Assembly: GCF_003610235.1 (NCBI RefSeq)
Contig: NZ_RAPR01000002.1
Span: 155,004 to 219,003, forward strand
Direction: 5' to 3'
Length of the DNA stretch: 64,000 nucleotides
From: Catellatospora citrea
GTDB taxonomy: Bacteria; Actinomycetota; Actinomycetes; Mycobacteriales; Micromonosporaceae
Each line of letters opens with the position of its first letter. Position 1 is the first letter of the stretch. Of this stretch, positions 50,462 to 60,649 are shown piece after piece. The translations under genes were made by a program, and so were the position numbers. A model generated the notes under the pieces. That model was not told the DNA's origin. It searched no databases and was given only the letters and a program-made list of their open reading frames with translations.

Positions 50462-51549
50462 GACGCCGTGACGTCGGCGACGACGCAGGCCACGTTGTCC
50501 GGCGCGCCTGCGGCGTACGCGGCCGCGACCAGCTCGTCGGCGGCCTGCCCGGGCTCGGCGCAGCCGCACAGCACGGTCCGCAGGGTCGCGGTCGCCACGA
50601 CGCTCCACAGCCCGTCGGTGCACAGCAGGTAGCGGTCCCCGGCGGCGGCCGGGTGCAGAGCCAGCTCGGGCCGGGTGCCGCCGCCGTCGAGCGCGGCGGT
50701 GAGCAGCGAGCGCCGCGGGTGTACGGCGGCCTCCTCGTGGCTGAGCCTGCCCAGGTCGACCTGCCCGCGCACCCAGCTGTGGTCGTCGGTGAGCTGCCGC
50801 AGGCCCCCGTCGCGCAGCAGGTAGGCGCGGGTGTCGCCGACATGGGCGAGTCCGGTGTGGGAGCCGGTCCACAGCAGCGCGGTCAGCGTGGTCACGGCCC
50901 GGCCGCCGTCGCCTCGCGCCGTGTCCCGGTGGCCGTGCGCGCGCCCCGCCACGGACCGGACCGCGGCGTCGGCGTCGGCGAACGCGGCCGCGAGCGAGTC
51001 GAGCAGTGGGTCGTCATCCGGGCGGGTTTCGAGCCGGTGCAGCGCCGCGACAGCGGCCTCGGCGGCCAGCGCACCGGCCGTGCCGCGCATGCCGTCGGCG
51101 ACGGCTAGCAGGCGCGTTCCGGCGTACGCGAGGTCCTCGTCGGTGTCGCGGACGAGCCCGACGGCCGAGCGCGCCGCGGCACGCAGGCTGAGTTCCGGCG
51201 CGGGTCCGCTCGCGTCTGCCTGTGCCGCCAGGCGACCGACCAGCAGCGCGGCAAGCTGCTCGCGGGCGGCGGTGTCGGCGGCGACCCGCGCCCAGTACCG
51301 GCCGACCTCGGCGGCCGCGTCCTCCGGTGGGAGCTGGCAGATCCGGCGGATGAGGGCCAGTGGCATGTCGAGCCGGCGCAGGGAGGCGATGAACCGGGCG
51401 CGTTCGAGCTGGCCGGGGTCGTAAAAGCGGTATCCGTTCTCGGCGTCGACGGCTGCCGGCGGCAGCAGGCCCAGTTCGTCGTACAGGCGCAGGGCCTTCG
51501 GCGACAGCCCGGCGGCGCGCGCGAACGCGCCGATGGTCAGCAGCTTCAC
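50458..51549 (-). CDS. MerR DNA-binding domain fused to a PP2C-type protein phosphatase
   Basis: 363 residues. Residues ~1-70 are a MerR winged helix (LLTIGAFARAAGLSPKALRL, YDELGLLPPAAVDAENGYRF), followed by a helical linker. Residues ~128-360 are a PP2C phosphatase: SAVGLVRDTDEDLAYAGTRL, LAVADGMRGTAGALAAEAAV, LAHVGDTRAYLLRDGGLRQL, LLCTDGLWSVV and GAPDNVACVV. The metal-binding aspartates are kept, so it may be active. GGAGGGAG precedes GTG 51549. An apparent MerR operator lies at 51592-51610. The pairing suggests a regulator whose output domain is a Ser/Thr phosphatase or phospho-sensor. Confidence 0.92.
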   Translation of the reverse strand: MKLLTIGAFARAAGLSPKALRLYDELGLLPPAAVDAENGYRFYDPGQLERARFIASLRRLDMPLALIRRICQLPPEDAAAEVGRYWARVAADTAAREQLAALLVGRLAAQADASGPAPELSLRAAARSAVGLVRDTDEDLAYAGTRLLAVADGMRGTAGALAAEAAVAALHRLETRPDDDPLLDSLAAAFADADAAVRSVAGRAHGHRDTARGDGGRAVTTLTALLWTGSHTGLAHVGDTRAYLLRDGGLRQLTDDHSWVRGQVDLGRLSHEEAAVHPRRSLLTAALDGGGTRPELALHPAAAGDRYLLCTDGLWSVVATATLRTVLCGCAEPGQAADELVAAAYAAGAPDNVACVVADVTAS

Positions 51550-51591
51550 TTCCGGCTCCCTCCGTGACGGCCCGCCGCCCATCATGCTGGG

Positions 51592-51610
51592 CCTTGTCCC
51601 AGGGTCAAGG
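51592..51610. promoter_or_regulatory. 19-bp MerR-type operator upstream of the MerR-PP2C gene
   Basis: CCTTGTCCCAGGGTCAAGG is a dyad CCTTG-N-CCC-N-GGG-N-CAAGG. Read on the minus strand it includes TTGACC as a -35, with the dyad in the expected MerR spacer position, 43-61 bp upstream of the GTG. Strong match to the form of MerR operators such as those of CueR. Confidence 0.7.
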
Positions 51611-51646
51611 TCCAGTCCGGGAGCAGCCGTTTCGGGCAGTGAGTTT

Positions 51647-51687
51647 GACCACGCTCTGAGTGATGCATCACAGCTCAGGGCGTGGTC
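51647..51687. promoter_or_regulatory. Compound dyad in the sdhC/MerR-PP2C divergent spacer
   Basis: GACCACGC (51647) pairs with GCGTGGTC (51680), with CTGAG/CTCAG inside and TGATGCATCA at the centre. GTGATGCATCAC (51660-51671) is itself a perfect palindrome. It may be a third regulatory site, or a stem in the sdh leader if transcription starts upstream. Confidence 0.55.
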
Positions 51688-51752
51688 GGGGGCACGTCGC
51701 CGCTGGCGGGGGCGCGTTTACAGCCTGCGTTCAGCTCTGCAGCGTGTTTTCA

Positions 51753-51769
51753 GATAGCGCGCGGCTATC
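51753..51769. promoter_or_regulatory. GATAGC-N5-GCTATC dyad upstream of sdhC, candidate LysR site
   Basis: GATAGCGCGCGGCTATC is a perfect 6+6 dyad, 58-74 bp upstream of the sdhC start. Its arms are the same as at the LysR start (49139-49155). Only the 5-bp spacer differs. This links the LysR protein to sdhCAB. Confidence 0.7.
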
Positions 51770-51826
51770 GACAGCGCAGCTGCCATGCATTGGACGCCTG
51801 ATCCACTTCGTCCTAGCCTCCGAGGC

Positions 51827-52524
51827 GTGGCAGTAGCGAATCAGACCCTCTCCCGACCTGGACTTTTCCGTTCATCGGTCGGCCTCAAGGTCATCATGGC
51901 GATCTCGGGCACGGCCCTCGTGCTGTTCCTGATCTTGCACATGATCGGCAACCTCAAGATCTTCTTCGGCGCGGAGGCGTTCGACCACTACGCGCACTGG
52001 CTGCGCGAGATCGGCGCGCCGCTGCTGCCGTACTCGGGCTTCCTGTGGATCCAGCGGGTCGGCCTGCTGGTCGCCCTGGGTCTGCACATCTGGTCGGCGG
52101 CGGTGCTGACGATCCGCGCCCGCAAGGCCCGCCCGGTCAAGTACGCCCACCGCAAGCCGGTCCAGGGCAGCTACGCCGCACGCACCATGCGCTGGGGCGG
52201 GGTGATCGTCTTCTTCTTCGTGGTCTACCACATCCTGGACCTGACCACCCGGACGTTCAACCCGGTCGCCGACACCGCCCAGGCCAACGCCGCCGTCGTG
52301 CAGGGCTTCGCCCCCGAGCGCTGGTACGTCACCGCCTTCTACGTCCTGGCCGTGCTCACGCTCGGGTTCCACCTGAACCACGGCATCTGGAGCGGGCTGC
52401 AGACCCTCGGGGTCAGCAACGCCCGCCGCGAGCGGGTGCTCAAGGGCACCGCGTTCGCCATCGCCTTCGTCACCTGCGCGGGCTTCCTCGTCGTTCCGTT
52501 CGCCGTACTCACAGGGTTGGTGAA

Positions 52525-52528
<4 letters not shown>
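51827..52528 (+). CDS. sdhC: Succinate dehydrogenase cytochrome b subunit
   Basis: 233 residues with five helices, the fused SdhC/D type of class B succinate:quinone reductases. [20 protein letters not shown] starts the first helix; heme-ligand histidines are in [36 protein letters not shown] and [15 protein letters not shown]. It anchors SdhAB and passes electrons to menaquinone. GTG 51827 fits the family lead; ATG 51785 is possible. It ends in an ATGA overlap with sdhA. Confidence 0.93.
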
Positions 52529-54461
<1,933 letters not shown>

Positions 54462-54465
<4 letters not shown>

Positions 54466-55223
54466 CCGAGAAGCTGATGAGCCTGAAGCTGCGCATCTGG
54501 CGGCAGGCCGACGCGCGGGACAAGGGCAGCATGGTGACCTACCAGCTGCAGAACGTCTCCCCGGACATGTCGTTCCTCGAGATGCTCGACGTGCTCAACG
54601 AGCGGCTGACGCTCGACGGCGAGGACCCGGTCGCGTTCGACCACGACTGCCGCGAGGGCATCTGCGGCATGTGCAGCCTGGTCATCAACGGCGTGCCGCA
54701 CGGCCCGGAGAAGGCGACCACCACCTGCCAGCTGCACATGCGGCACTTCACCGACGGCCAGACGATCGACATCGAGCCGTGGCGGGCCGCCGCGTTCCCG
54801 GTCGTGAAGGACCTGGTCGTGGACCGCCGCGCGTTCGACAAGATCATTCAGGCGGGCGGGTACATCTCCGCGCCGACCGGCTCCGCGCCGGACGCGCACG
54901 CCACCCCGGTGCCCAAGGCCGACGCCGACGCCGCCTTCGAGGCAGCGACCTGCATCGGCTGCGGCGCGTGCGTGGCGGCGTGCCCGAACGGCTCGGGCAT
55001 GCTGTTCACCGCCGCGAAGATCACCCACCTGGGCCTGATGCCGCAGGGCCAGCCGGAGCGCAACGCCCGCGTCATCGACATGATCAACGCGCATGACGAG
55101 GCCGGGTTCGGCGGCTGCACCAACACCGGCGAGTGCACCTCGGTGTGCCCGAAGGGCATCCCGCTGGAGACCATCGCCCGCCTCAACAAGGACTACCGCC
55201 AGGCGCTGCGCGCCGCCAGCTGA
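54462..55223 (+). CDS. sdhB: Succinate dehydrogenase iron-sulfur subunit
   Basis: 253 residues. [2Fe-2S] cysteines C63, C68, C71 and C89 ([24 protein letters not shown]), then the [4Fe-4S] and [3Fe-4S] sites ([16 protein letters not shown] and [11 protein letters not shown]). It wires the flavin to the heme/quinone. Start GTG 54462 overlaps the sdhA stop; ATG 54477 is an alternative. It is the last gene of sdhCAB and is followed by a 48-bp perfect palindrome. Confidence 0.98.
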
Positions 55224-55255
55224 GTCCGCTCCGCCCACCCGGCGGTATTCACGCC

Positions 55256-55303
55256 AGAGGCCGGTGCGTCCGGGGATACGTATCCCCGGACGCACCGGCC
55301 TCT
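55256..55303. terminator. 48-bp perfect palindrome, terminator of sdhCAB
   Basis: Bases 55256-55279 are the exact reverse complement of 55280-55303 (AGAGGCCGGTGCG... to ...CGCACCGGCCTCT), with no unpaired centre (GATAC-GTATC). It lies 33 bp after the sdhB stop. Read in RNA it would form a very stable hairpin with a small forced loop. Confidence 0.85.
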
Positions 55304-55391
55304 GCTCGCAAACCCGGTCGACGGGTCAGCACGATGCCCGATAGTCCGCTACGGTGACCGGATTCGTCCCCCTCGACGCCGAAGGGCGGGT

Positions 55392-55562
55392 ATGAGCCGG
55401 CCACGCATGTCGCCCGTCGCACTAGCCATCTCCGCGGTGCTGTCCGTCATCCTGGCGGTGACGATCTGCGTCGTCGCGACCAGGATTCTGCGGGGCCTCG
55501 CCGACGTGGCCGTGCCCGCCGATCCGATGAGCCTGCCCGCGGCCTCGGCTGCCGCCCGCTAG
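55392..55562 (+). CDS. Small single-span membrane protein (56 aa)
   Basis: Reads MSRPRMSPVALAISAVLSVI then one hydrophobic helix (LAVTICVVATRILRG) and a soluble tail ending PAASAAAR. GAAGGG lies 6-11 bp before the ATG. It ends 4 bp inside the stop region of the convergent prenyltransferase gene. Positive residues precede the helix, consistent with a membrane insertion signal. No family recognised. Confidence 0.5.
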   Translation: MSRPRMSPVALAISAVLSVILAVTICVVATRILRGLADVAVPADPMSLPAASAAAR

Positions 55563-56590
55563 CCTCGCGCGGCGAGCCAGACCGCCCAGCCCAGCAGCCC
55601 GAGGATCAGCAGGCCACCGGCCCGGCGGGTGTGCAGGAACGCGATCGGGGCCCACCACAGCGGCCACACCGGGTTGTCGGCGGGCGGCTCGGCGGGCACC
55701 GGCTGGTCGAACGCCCGCACCACCTTGACCAGCATCGGCACCGCGAGCACCACCAGCAGCGCGGGCCAGGGCAGTGCCCGGACCGCCACCAGCACCGCCA
55801 CGCCGACGTAGAACGCGACCATCATCGCCTGGGTCAGCCGCTTGGCGGCCCGCTCGCCGATCAGCACCGGGAACGTCCTCGTGCCCGCCGGGCCGTCGTA
55901 GGGCAGCTTGTCGATGTGCTTGGCCATCAGCACCGTCGTCGGCAGCAGCGCGTACACCGTCGCGGCGGCCAGGACCTGCCACGGCAGCGAGCCGGTGCCC
56001 GCGTAGTACACCCCGCCGACCATCAGCGGACCCCAGGTGAGCAGCACGTCCAGCTCGCCGAGGCCGACCTTCTTCAACCGCAGCGGCGGTGCCGTGTACG
56101 CGTACGACAGGAACAGCCCGCCGACCGCGAACGCGACGATCCACCAGTCCTGCCGCACCACCAGCGTGACCATGATGGCGAGGTCGACGACCTGGCAGAG
56201 CAGGATGCCCGCGATCAGCTGCCGCTTGGTGACCAGCCCGGCCAGGATCGGGTGCGGGGCGTACAGCGCCCGCGGGTAGTCCGCCGTGTCGTTGCCGACC
56301 TCGGTGTCGGCGAGGTCGTTCATCAGGTTGTTGGCCAGGTGCGCGACCACGATGCCGACCACGGCCAGGGTCACGTTCAGCCAGTCGACGGCAGCGTCGG
56401 ACACCGCGGCCAGCAGGACCGCCATCAGGCCCGAGGTCAGCGTCATCGGCAGCACCCCGGCCCGGGTCACCACCAGCCAGCGGGTGACCCCGTCGACCAC
56501 ACCCTGCTCGGGCGGGTTCGTGGTGAGGAACGCGTACCGCCACGCCGCCAGGCGCGCCTTGAGCGGGAGCGGAGAAGTCTCAGCCGTCAC
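55559..56590 (-). CDS. UbiA-family prenyltransferase
   Basis: 343 residues with about eight to nine helices. First aspartate-rich motif: NNLMNDLADTEVGNDTADYP; the second is HIDKLPYDGPAGTRTFPV, matching the second DxxxxD site. It transfers an isoprenoid chain to an aromatic or similar acceptor in the membrane. MenA-like function (menaquinone) is possible, but the motif spacing and sequence are not those of MenA, so I leave it unnamed. GTG start 56590. Confidence 0.87.
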   Translation of the reverse strand: MTAETSPLPLKARLAAWRYAFLTTNPPEQGVVDGVTRWLVVTRAGVLPMTLTSGLMAVLLAAVSDAAVDWLNVTLAVVGIVVAHLANNLMNDLADTEVGNDTADYPRALYAPHPILAGLVTKRQLIAGILLCQVVDLAIMVTLVVRQDWWIVAFAVGGLFLSYAYTAPPLRLKKVGLGELDVLLTWGPLMVGGVYYAGTGSLPWQVLAAATVYALLPTTVLMAKHIDKLPYDGPAGTRTFPVLIGERAAKRLTQAMMVAFYVGVAVLVAVRALPWPALLVVLAVPMLVKVVRAFDQPVPAEPPADNPVWPLWWAPIAFLHTRRAGGLLILGLLGWAVWLAARG

Positions 56591-56683
56591 GGCCGGACTG
56601 TACCGCCGCGGACCCCGGCCGGTACACGGTCCGCGGCGGCCTGCGTCGAACGGCCACGATCATGCTCGGCTATCGTCGCGGCC

Positions 56684-58264
56684 ATGTCCGACCCCGCCGT
56701 CACCGCCGCCGAGCGCTGCTACCTGCACGCCCGCGAGCTCGCCGACCGGCTGGAGCTCGCCGAGGCCCTCGGCACGGCGGAACCGGGCCTGGCCGAGGAC
56801 GCCGCGGCCAGCCGCGCCCGTCTGCTTGCCGCGCTGTCCGCCGTCGACCTGGACACCGACGACGTCACTCGGGCCGCAGCCGACCGCCAGGCGGGCTGCT
56901 CCGTGCCCCCGGACACCGCCGACCGCCGCGCCGTGGAGATCATGCGGCGGTGGGTCGAGGCGGCCGGGGGCGATCCGGCAGCATCGGTCCAGCACTCGCA
57001 GGCGCGTCCGGACGCCGAGTGCGAAGCCCTCAGGGACACGATCGAGCGGGACTACAGCGCCCGGCAGGCCGCTGTGGAGCACGACGGGCGGACGTCGACC
57101 CGGCTGGCGGTGCTGGGCAGCCTCGGCGACGAACCCGACCCCGAGCGGCGCCGCCGTCTGTTCCACGCGCTGCGCCCGGTCTGGCAGTCGATCGACGGCG
57201 ACGGCGACGACAGCCCGTACCGGCGGCTGCTGGCCCACAGCGCCCGGCGCTGGGCCCACGGCTCGCCCGTGGCCGCGAACGCCGCCGCCCTGGGCATGGC
57301 CGTGTCGGAGGTCGAACCCGCGCTGGTCGCGATCCTGGAGACGTGGCGTGTGGTCACCGCGGGGGGCCCGCCGATCGAGCCTTGGGACTGGTGGCACACG
57401 TACGGCACGACCGCGCGGGCGCTGCGGGCGGCGGTCCCGCTGCACCGGCTGCGCCCGCTGTCCGACGCGTACCACGCCGCGCTCGGCGCGAACCCGGTTG
57501 AGCTGGGCGTGCACTACGACGTGACCGCGCGGACCGACCGACCGCCGGTGCCGGTGGCGTACACGACGTTCGGGTCCCGCCCCCGCGAGACCGCAGGCGG
57601 GTGGACCCGGGCCGTGCCCTGGGTGCTCGGCACGTACACCGCGGGCGGGCTGGGTGAGCTCACCGAGCTGATCCACGAGACCGGCCACGCGCTGCACGTC
57701 GCCGCGATCGCGGCCCGCCCCGCGTTCGCGGACTGGCCCGACAGCGACGCGCTGACCGAGGCGATCGCCGAGCTGACCGCGCTGGACACGGCGGAACCCG
57801 CCTGGCAGGAGCACTGGCTGGGCGTGAGCGTGCCGGCGCGGACCGCGCTGCGCGACCGGTACGCCGACGTGATGCTCGACGTGTGCTGGGCCCTGTTCGA
57901 GATCCGGCTGCACGCCGACTCGGCACGCCGTCCGAACGACGTGTGGACCGAGCTGACCTCGACCTATCTCGGCGTCACCGCGCACCCGGAGCTGTCCTGG
58001 TGGGCGATGCGCGGCCAACTCGTCCAGGAACCGGGCTACATGGTCAACTACGCGCTCGGGCCGATCCTCGCCGCCGACCTGCGCGCCGCGGTACGCGCCG
58101 CTCGCGGCGACTGGACCACCGGTGATCCCGGCTGGTACGCCTGGGTCAGCGAGCACCTCTACCGCTTCGGCCTCGCCCGCTCGTCCGGCGACGTGCTGCG
58201 CGACCTGCTCGGCCGCCCGCCCTCAGCGGATGCCCTGCTCGCCGAGCTGTACCGCGCGGCCTGA
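56684..58264 (+). CDS. M3-like zinc metallopeptidase (oligopeptidase-type)
   Basis: 526 residues. The HExxH motif is H331-ETGH (LTELIHETGHALHVAAIAAR), with a downstream Glu-rich EAIAELTALD where the third ligand is expected. The N-terminal half is helical (VTAAERCYLHARELADRLEL, RRRRLFHALRPVWQSIDGDG). It most likely hydrolyses oligopeptides in the cytoplasm. Overall length is somewhat short of M3A enzymes (~650), so it is a compact variant. ATG 56684. Confidence 0.85.
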   Translation: MSDPAVTAAERCYLHARELADRLELAEALGTAEPGLAEDAAASRARLLAALSAVDLDTDDVTRAAADRQAGCSVPPDTADRRAVEIMRRWVEAAGGDPAASVQHSQARPDAECEALRDTIERDYSARQAAVEHDGRTSTRLAVLGSLGDEPDPERRRRLFHALRPVWQSIDGDGDDSPYRRLLAHSARRWAHGSPVAANAAALGMAVSEVEPALVAILETWRVVTAGGPPIEPWDWWHTYGTTARALRAAVPLHRLRPLSDAYHAALGANPVELGVHYDVTARTDRPPVPVAYTTFGSRPRETAGGWTRAVPWVLGTYTAGGLGELTELIHETGHALHVAAIAARPAFADWPDSDALTEAIAELTALDTAEPAWQEHWLGVSVPARTALRDRYADVMLDVCWALFEIRLHADSARRPNDVWTELTSTYLGVTAHPELSWWAMRGQLVQEPGYMVNYALGPILAADLRAAVRAARGDWTTGDPGWYAWVSEHLYRFGLARSSGDVLRDLLGRPPSADALLAELYRAA

Positions 58265-58268
58265 CCGC

Positions 58269-59225
58269 TCAGACGACGTTGGGGACCAGGAGCTCCTCAA
58301 GCCAGCCGGGCACGGCGGGGCCGTACTCGGCCAGCGAAGCGGGGTCGGCGTCGACCAGGGAGCGCTGCCAGGACAGGGAGCGGCTCACCTTGGCGGCCTG
58401 CATCGCGGGTTCGACCTCGGCGGCCAGCTCGGCCCGGGTGCCGCACCCGGTCCACGGCTCCAGGTAGGCGTCGCGCAGCCGGGCCAGCACCGGATCGCCG
58501 GGCTTGAGGTCGTAGCGGTCCGCGGCGATCCGCATCGCGATGAGCAGCACCGCGAACGGGTGCGCCACCGACGCGTCACCCCAGTCGAAGAACCGGTATC
58601 CGTCACCGACCAGCACGTTCGCGTCGTGCAGGTCGTCGTGCTGGACCGTCACGGGCACCGCGCTCGCGGCGACCTGCTCGCACAGCAGCCGGTACCGCGG
58701 CTCGTACGCCCGCAGCAGCGTGATCTTCTCGACGGTCAGCGAGCCGCCGACGAGCGGGTCGTCGAGCAGGGCCGTGAAGTGGCCGGGCAGCTGCGCCGCG
58801 GTCATGTCGGGCACGCCCAGGGCGATCATCTCGGCCGCGCGGGGGGCCAGGTCGCGTTGCAGCTCGGCGTGCCGGGCCAGCAGGTCCTCCCAGTGCGCAG
58901 GGTCGTCGGCGGCGACCTCGCGCAGCGTCTTGCCGCCGTCGGGCAGCAGCGACCAGCCGCGCTCGCCGTCGATCGCGAGGGGTTCCAGGACCCGGCCCGG
59001 CGCCCACCGGCCGAGCGCGTCGAGCAGGCGCGCCTCGTACGTCGAGCAGTGGCCGTTGGCCTTGAACCACACCGTGCGTTCGCCGACGGGCACCTTCGCG
59101 AGCACGGACCACGGCCGGACCCGGGTCTGCTCGACCGGTCCGGTGGCCCGCAGCCCCACTCCGGCCAGGGACTCGTCGATCCAGGCCAGGACCTGCGCCC
59201 AGTCGGGTGTCACGGTGTTGTCCAT
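58269..59225 (-). CDS. Aminoglycoside phosphotransferase (APH)-family kinase
   Basis: 318 residues with the APH/choline-kinase fold. Brenner motif VQHDDLHDANVLVGDGYRFF (H-D-D-L-H..N) and the metal Asp in FDWGDAS; the N-lobe has VWFKANG and LLPDGGKTLREVAA. It phosphorylates an unknown small molecule or acts as a kinase-like protein. It converges 4 bp from the metallopeptidase gene. Confidence 0.92.
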   Translation of the reverse strand: MDNTVTPDWAQVLAWIDESLAGVGLRATGPVEQTRVRPWSVLAKVPVGERTVWFKANGHCSTYEARLLDALGRWAPGRVLEPLAIDGERGWSLLPDGGKTLREVAADDPAHWEDLLARHAELQRDLAPRAAEMIALGVPDMTAAQLPGHFTALLDDPLVGGSLTVEKITLLRAYEPRYRLLCEQVAASAVPVTVQHDDLHDANVLVGDGYRFFDWGDASVAHPFAVLLIAMRIAADRYDLKPGDPVLARLRDAYLEPWTGCGTRAELAAEVEPAMQAAKVSRSLSWQRSLVDADPASLAEYGPAVPGWLEELLVPNVV

Positions 59226-59283
59226 GCCCGGCAGGCTACCGGCCCGTTGATCAGCACCGCCCGTGATATTCCGCGGGCTGCGG

Positions 59284-59733
59284 TCAGACCGCCACGATGA
59301 GCAGCGCCGACACGAGCAGGGCGAGCAGGTGCAGGGCCTGGTCGGCGGCGTACATGCCGCAGACCGGAGTGGTCAGCTCCGCGAAGCGGGGGGAGCCGGT
59401 GGCCCGCAGCAGCGCCCGGACCGGCCAGCGCCGGTCCAGCAGTGCGTGGGTCGCCACGGAGAAGGCCAGGCCGGCGGCGATGCCCCAGCCCGACAGCGGC
59501 AGCCCCAGCACCGCCGTCGTGCCGATCAGCAGCACGACCATGGTCACGTGGTATCCGGCGAGGTGCCCGGCCATCGCGGTCCAGCCGCGCCGGCCGGCCG
59601 CCGCCTTGCCCTCCGCCTGCCGGTCGGTCTGCGCGACGTGGTCGCCGAGCTGGTGCCCGACGTACAGCACGAGGAGCACGACGGCGAAGGTGGCCGCGCG
59701 GGCCACCACCATCGGATCGGGTACGGAGGACAT
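59284..59733 (-). CDS. DUF3307-like integral membrane protein
   Basis: 149 residues with about four helices: AATFAVVLLVLYVGHQLGDH, MVVLLIGTTAVLGLPLSGWG, AAGLAFSVATHALLDRRWPV, and YAADQALHLLALLVSALLIV. The conserved histidines (GHQLGDH, THALLD, ADQALHLL) match DUF3307, a family of unknown role. ATG 59733 has GGAGGG 4 bp upstream; an earlier in-frame ATG at 59742 overlaps that site. Confidence 0.83.
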   Translation of the reverse strand: MSSVPDPMVVARAATFAVVLLVLYVGHQLGDHVAQTDRQAEGKAAAGRRGWTAMAGHLAGYHVTMVVLLIGTTAVLGLPLSGWGIAAGLAFSVATHALLDRRWPVRALLRATGSPRFAELTTPVCGMYAADQALHLLALLVSALLIVAV

Positions 59734-59887
59734 GCCCTCCATGGTGGCTCGCGACGACACGCTCTGCTGCGATCCAGCCGACACTTTCGATGTGTGCTGC
59801 ACTACGGAGTGAGCGTGGAATGTGGCCTGGAACTCATCCCTCCGGCTGGGTAAGGTGTCGGATTCACTACGACCACGGGGAGTCCAC

Positions 59888-60604
59888 ATGTCGTACGCCG
59901 CGCTCGTCCGGCCCGCGATCGACCGCGTCTACATCGGAATGCGTGCCGCGGCACGTCCCCGGCTGCTGGCGCTGACCGAGCAGACCGGGCTGCGCCAGGG
60001 TCTCAACAGCAGTTTCTACTTCGGCCTGCTGGCCCGGCCGCTGCCCGCCGACGGGTTCGCCGCGGTGACCGCCTACGCCGGCGGCGACATGAGCGACGAG
60101 CTGGCGCAGGGCACCATGGCCGTCGACGACGCCGGCAACTGGTCGCTGACCGGCACCGGACACACCTTCACCCTGGCGCTGCAGCAGGCGGCCGCCGACG
60201 CGGCGCAGGAGCACTGGGCGCAGACGTTCCGCGGGGCGCTGCCCGGCGAGGCGGTCCTGCCGCGGCTGGCCGAGCTCCTCGGCGTGCTGCTCAAGGCCGG
60301 CGAGGCCACCGGCGGGCCGGCGTTCCGGGCCGCGACTCCGGTGTACGAGCCGGCCGGTGCCTCGTACGCGCTGCAGGTCAGCACCCGGATGGGTGCGCTG
60401 CGTCACCACCGCGGCGACGCCCACCGGGCCGCCTGGGCCGCCGCCGGGCTGACCGTCGAGCAGTTGCGGGCGCTGTCGCCCGCCGACCCGCTGCGGGTGT
60501 CGATCGAGCAGGACACCAACCGCCGTGACGAGCCGATCTACCAGGCGCTGACCGAGTCGGAGCGGTGGGAGCTGCTCGGCCTGCTGGCCGCCCTGCCGAA
60601 CTGA
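59888..60604 (+). CDS. Conserved hypothetical protein
   Basis: 238 residues with no motif I recognise. N-terminus SYAALVRPAIDRVYIGMRAA, middle DDAGNWSLTGTGHTFTLALQ, AAADAAQEHWAQTFRGALPG, and C-terminus DPLRVSIEQDTNRRDEPIYQ. The winged-helix-like LTESERWELLGLLAALPN end and helix content suggest a SCO-type transcriptional-regulator-like fold (helix-turn-helix 'transcriptional regulator' of the HTH_27/SAV class), but this is only a guess. Monocistronic. Confidence 0.75.
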   Translation: MSYAALVRPAIDRVYIGMRAAARPRLLALTEQTGLRQGLNSSFYFGLLARPLPADGFAAVTAYAGGDMSDELAQGTMAVDDAGNWSLTGTGHTFTLALQQAAADAAQEHWAQTFRGALPGEAVLPRLAELLGVLLKAGEATGGPAFRAATPVYEPAGASYALQVSTRMGALRHHRGDAHRAAWAAAGLTVEQLRALSPADPLRVSIEQDTNRRDEPIYQALTESERWELLGLLAALPN

Positions 60605-60649
60605 ACCGTGGCGCTCGGGCCGCCCACGTCGGACGGCCCGAGCCCCGAG

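Noticed and set aside
55559..56590. Naming the UbiA-family gene menA
   Set aside because: The aspartate-rich motifs are UbiA-type but not the MenA pattern; no men genes are adjacent.
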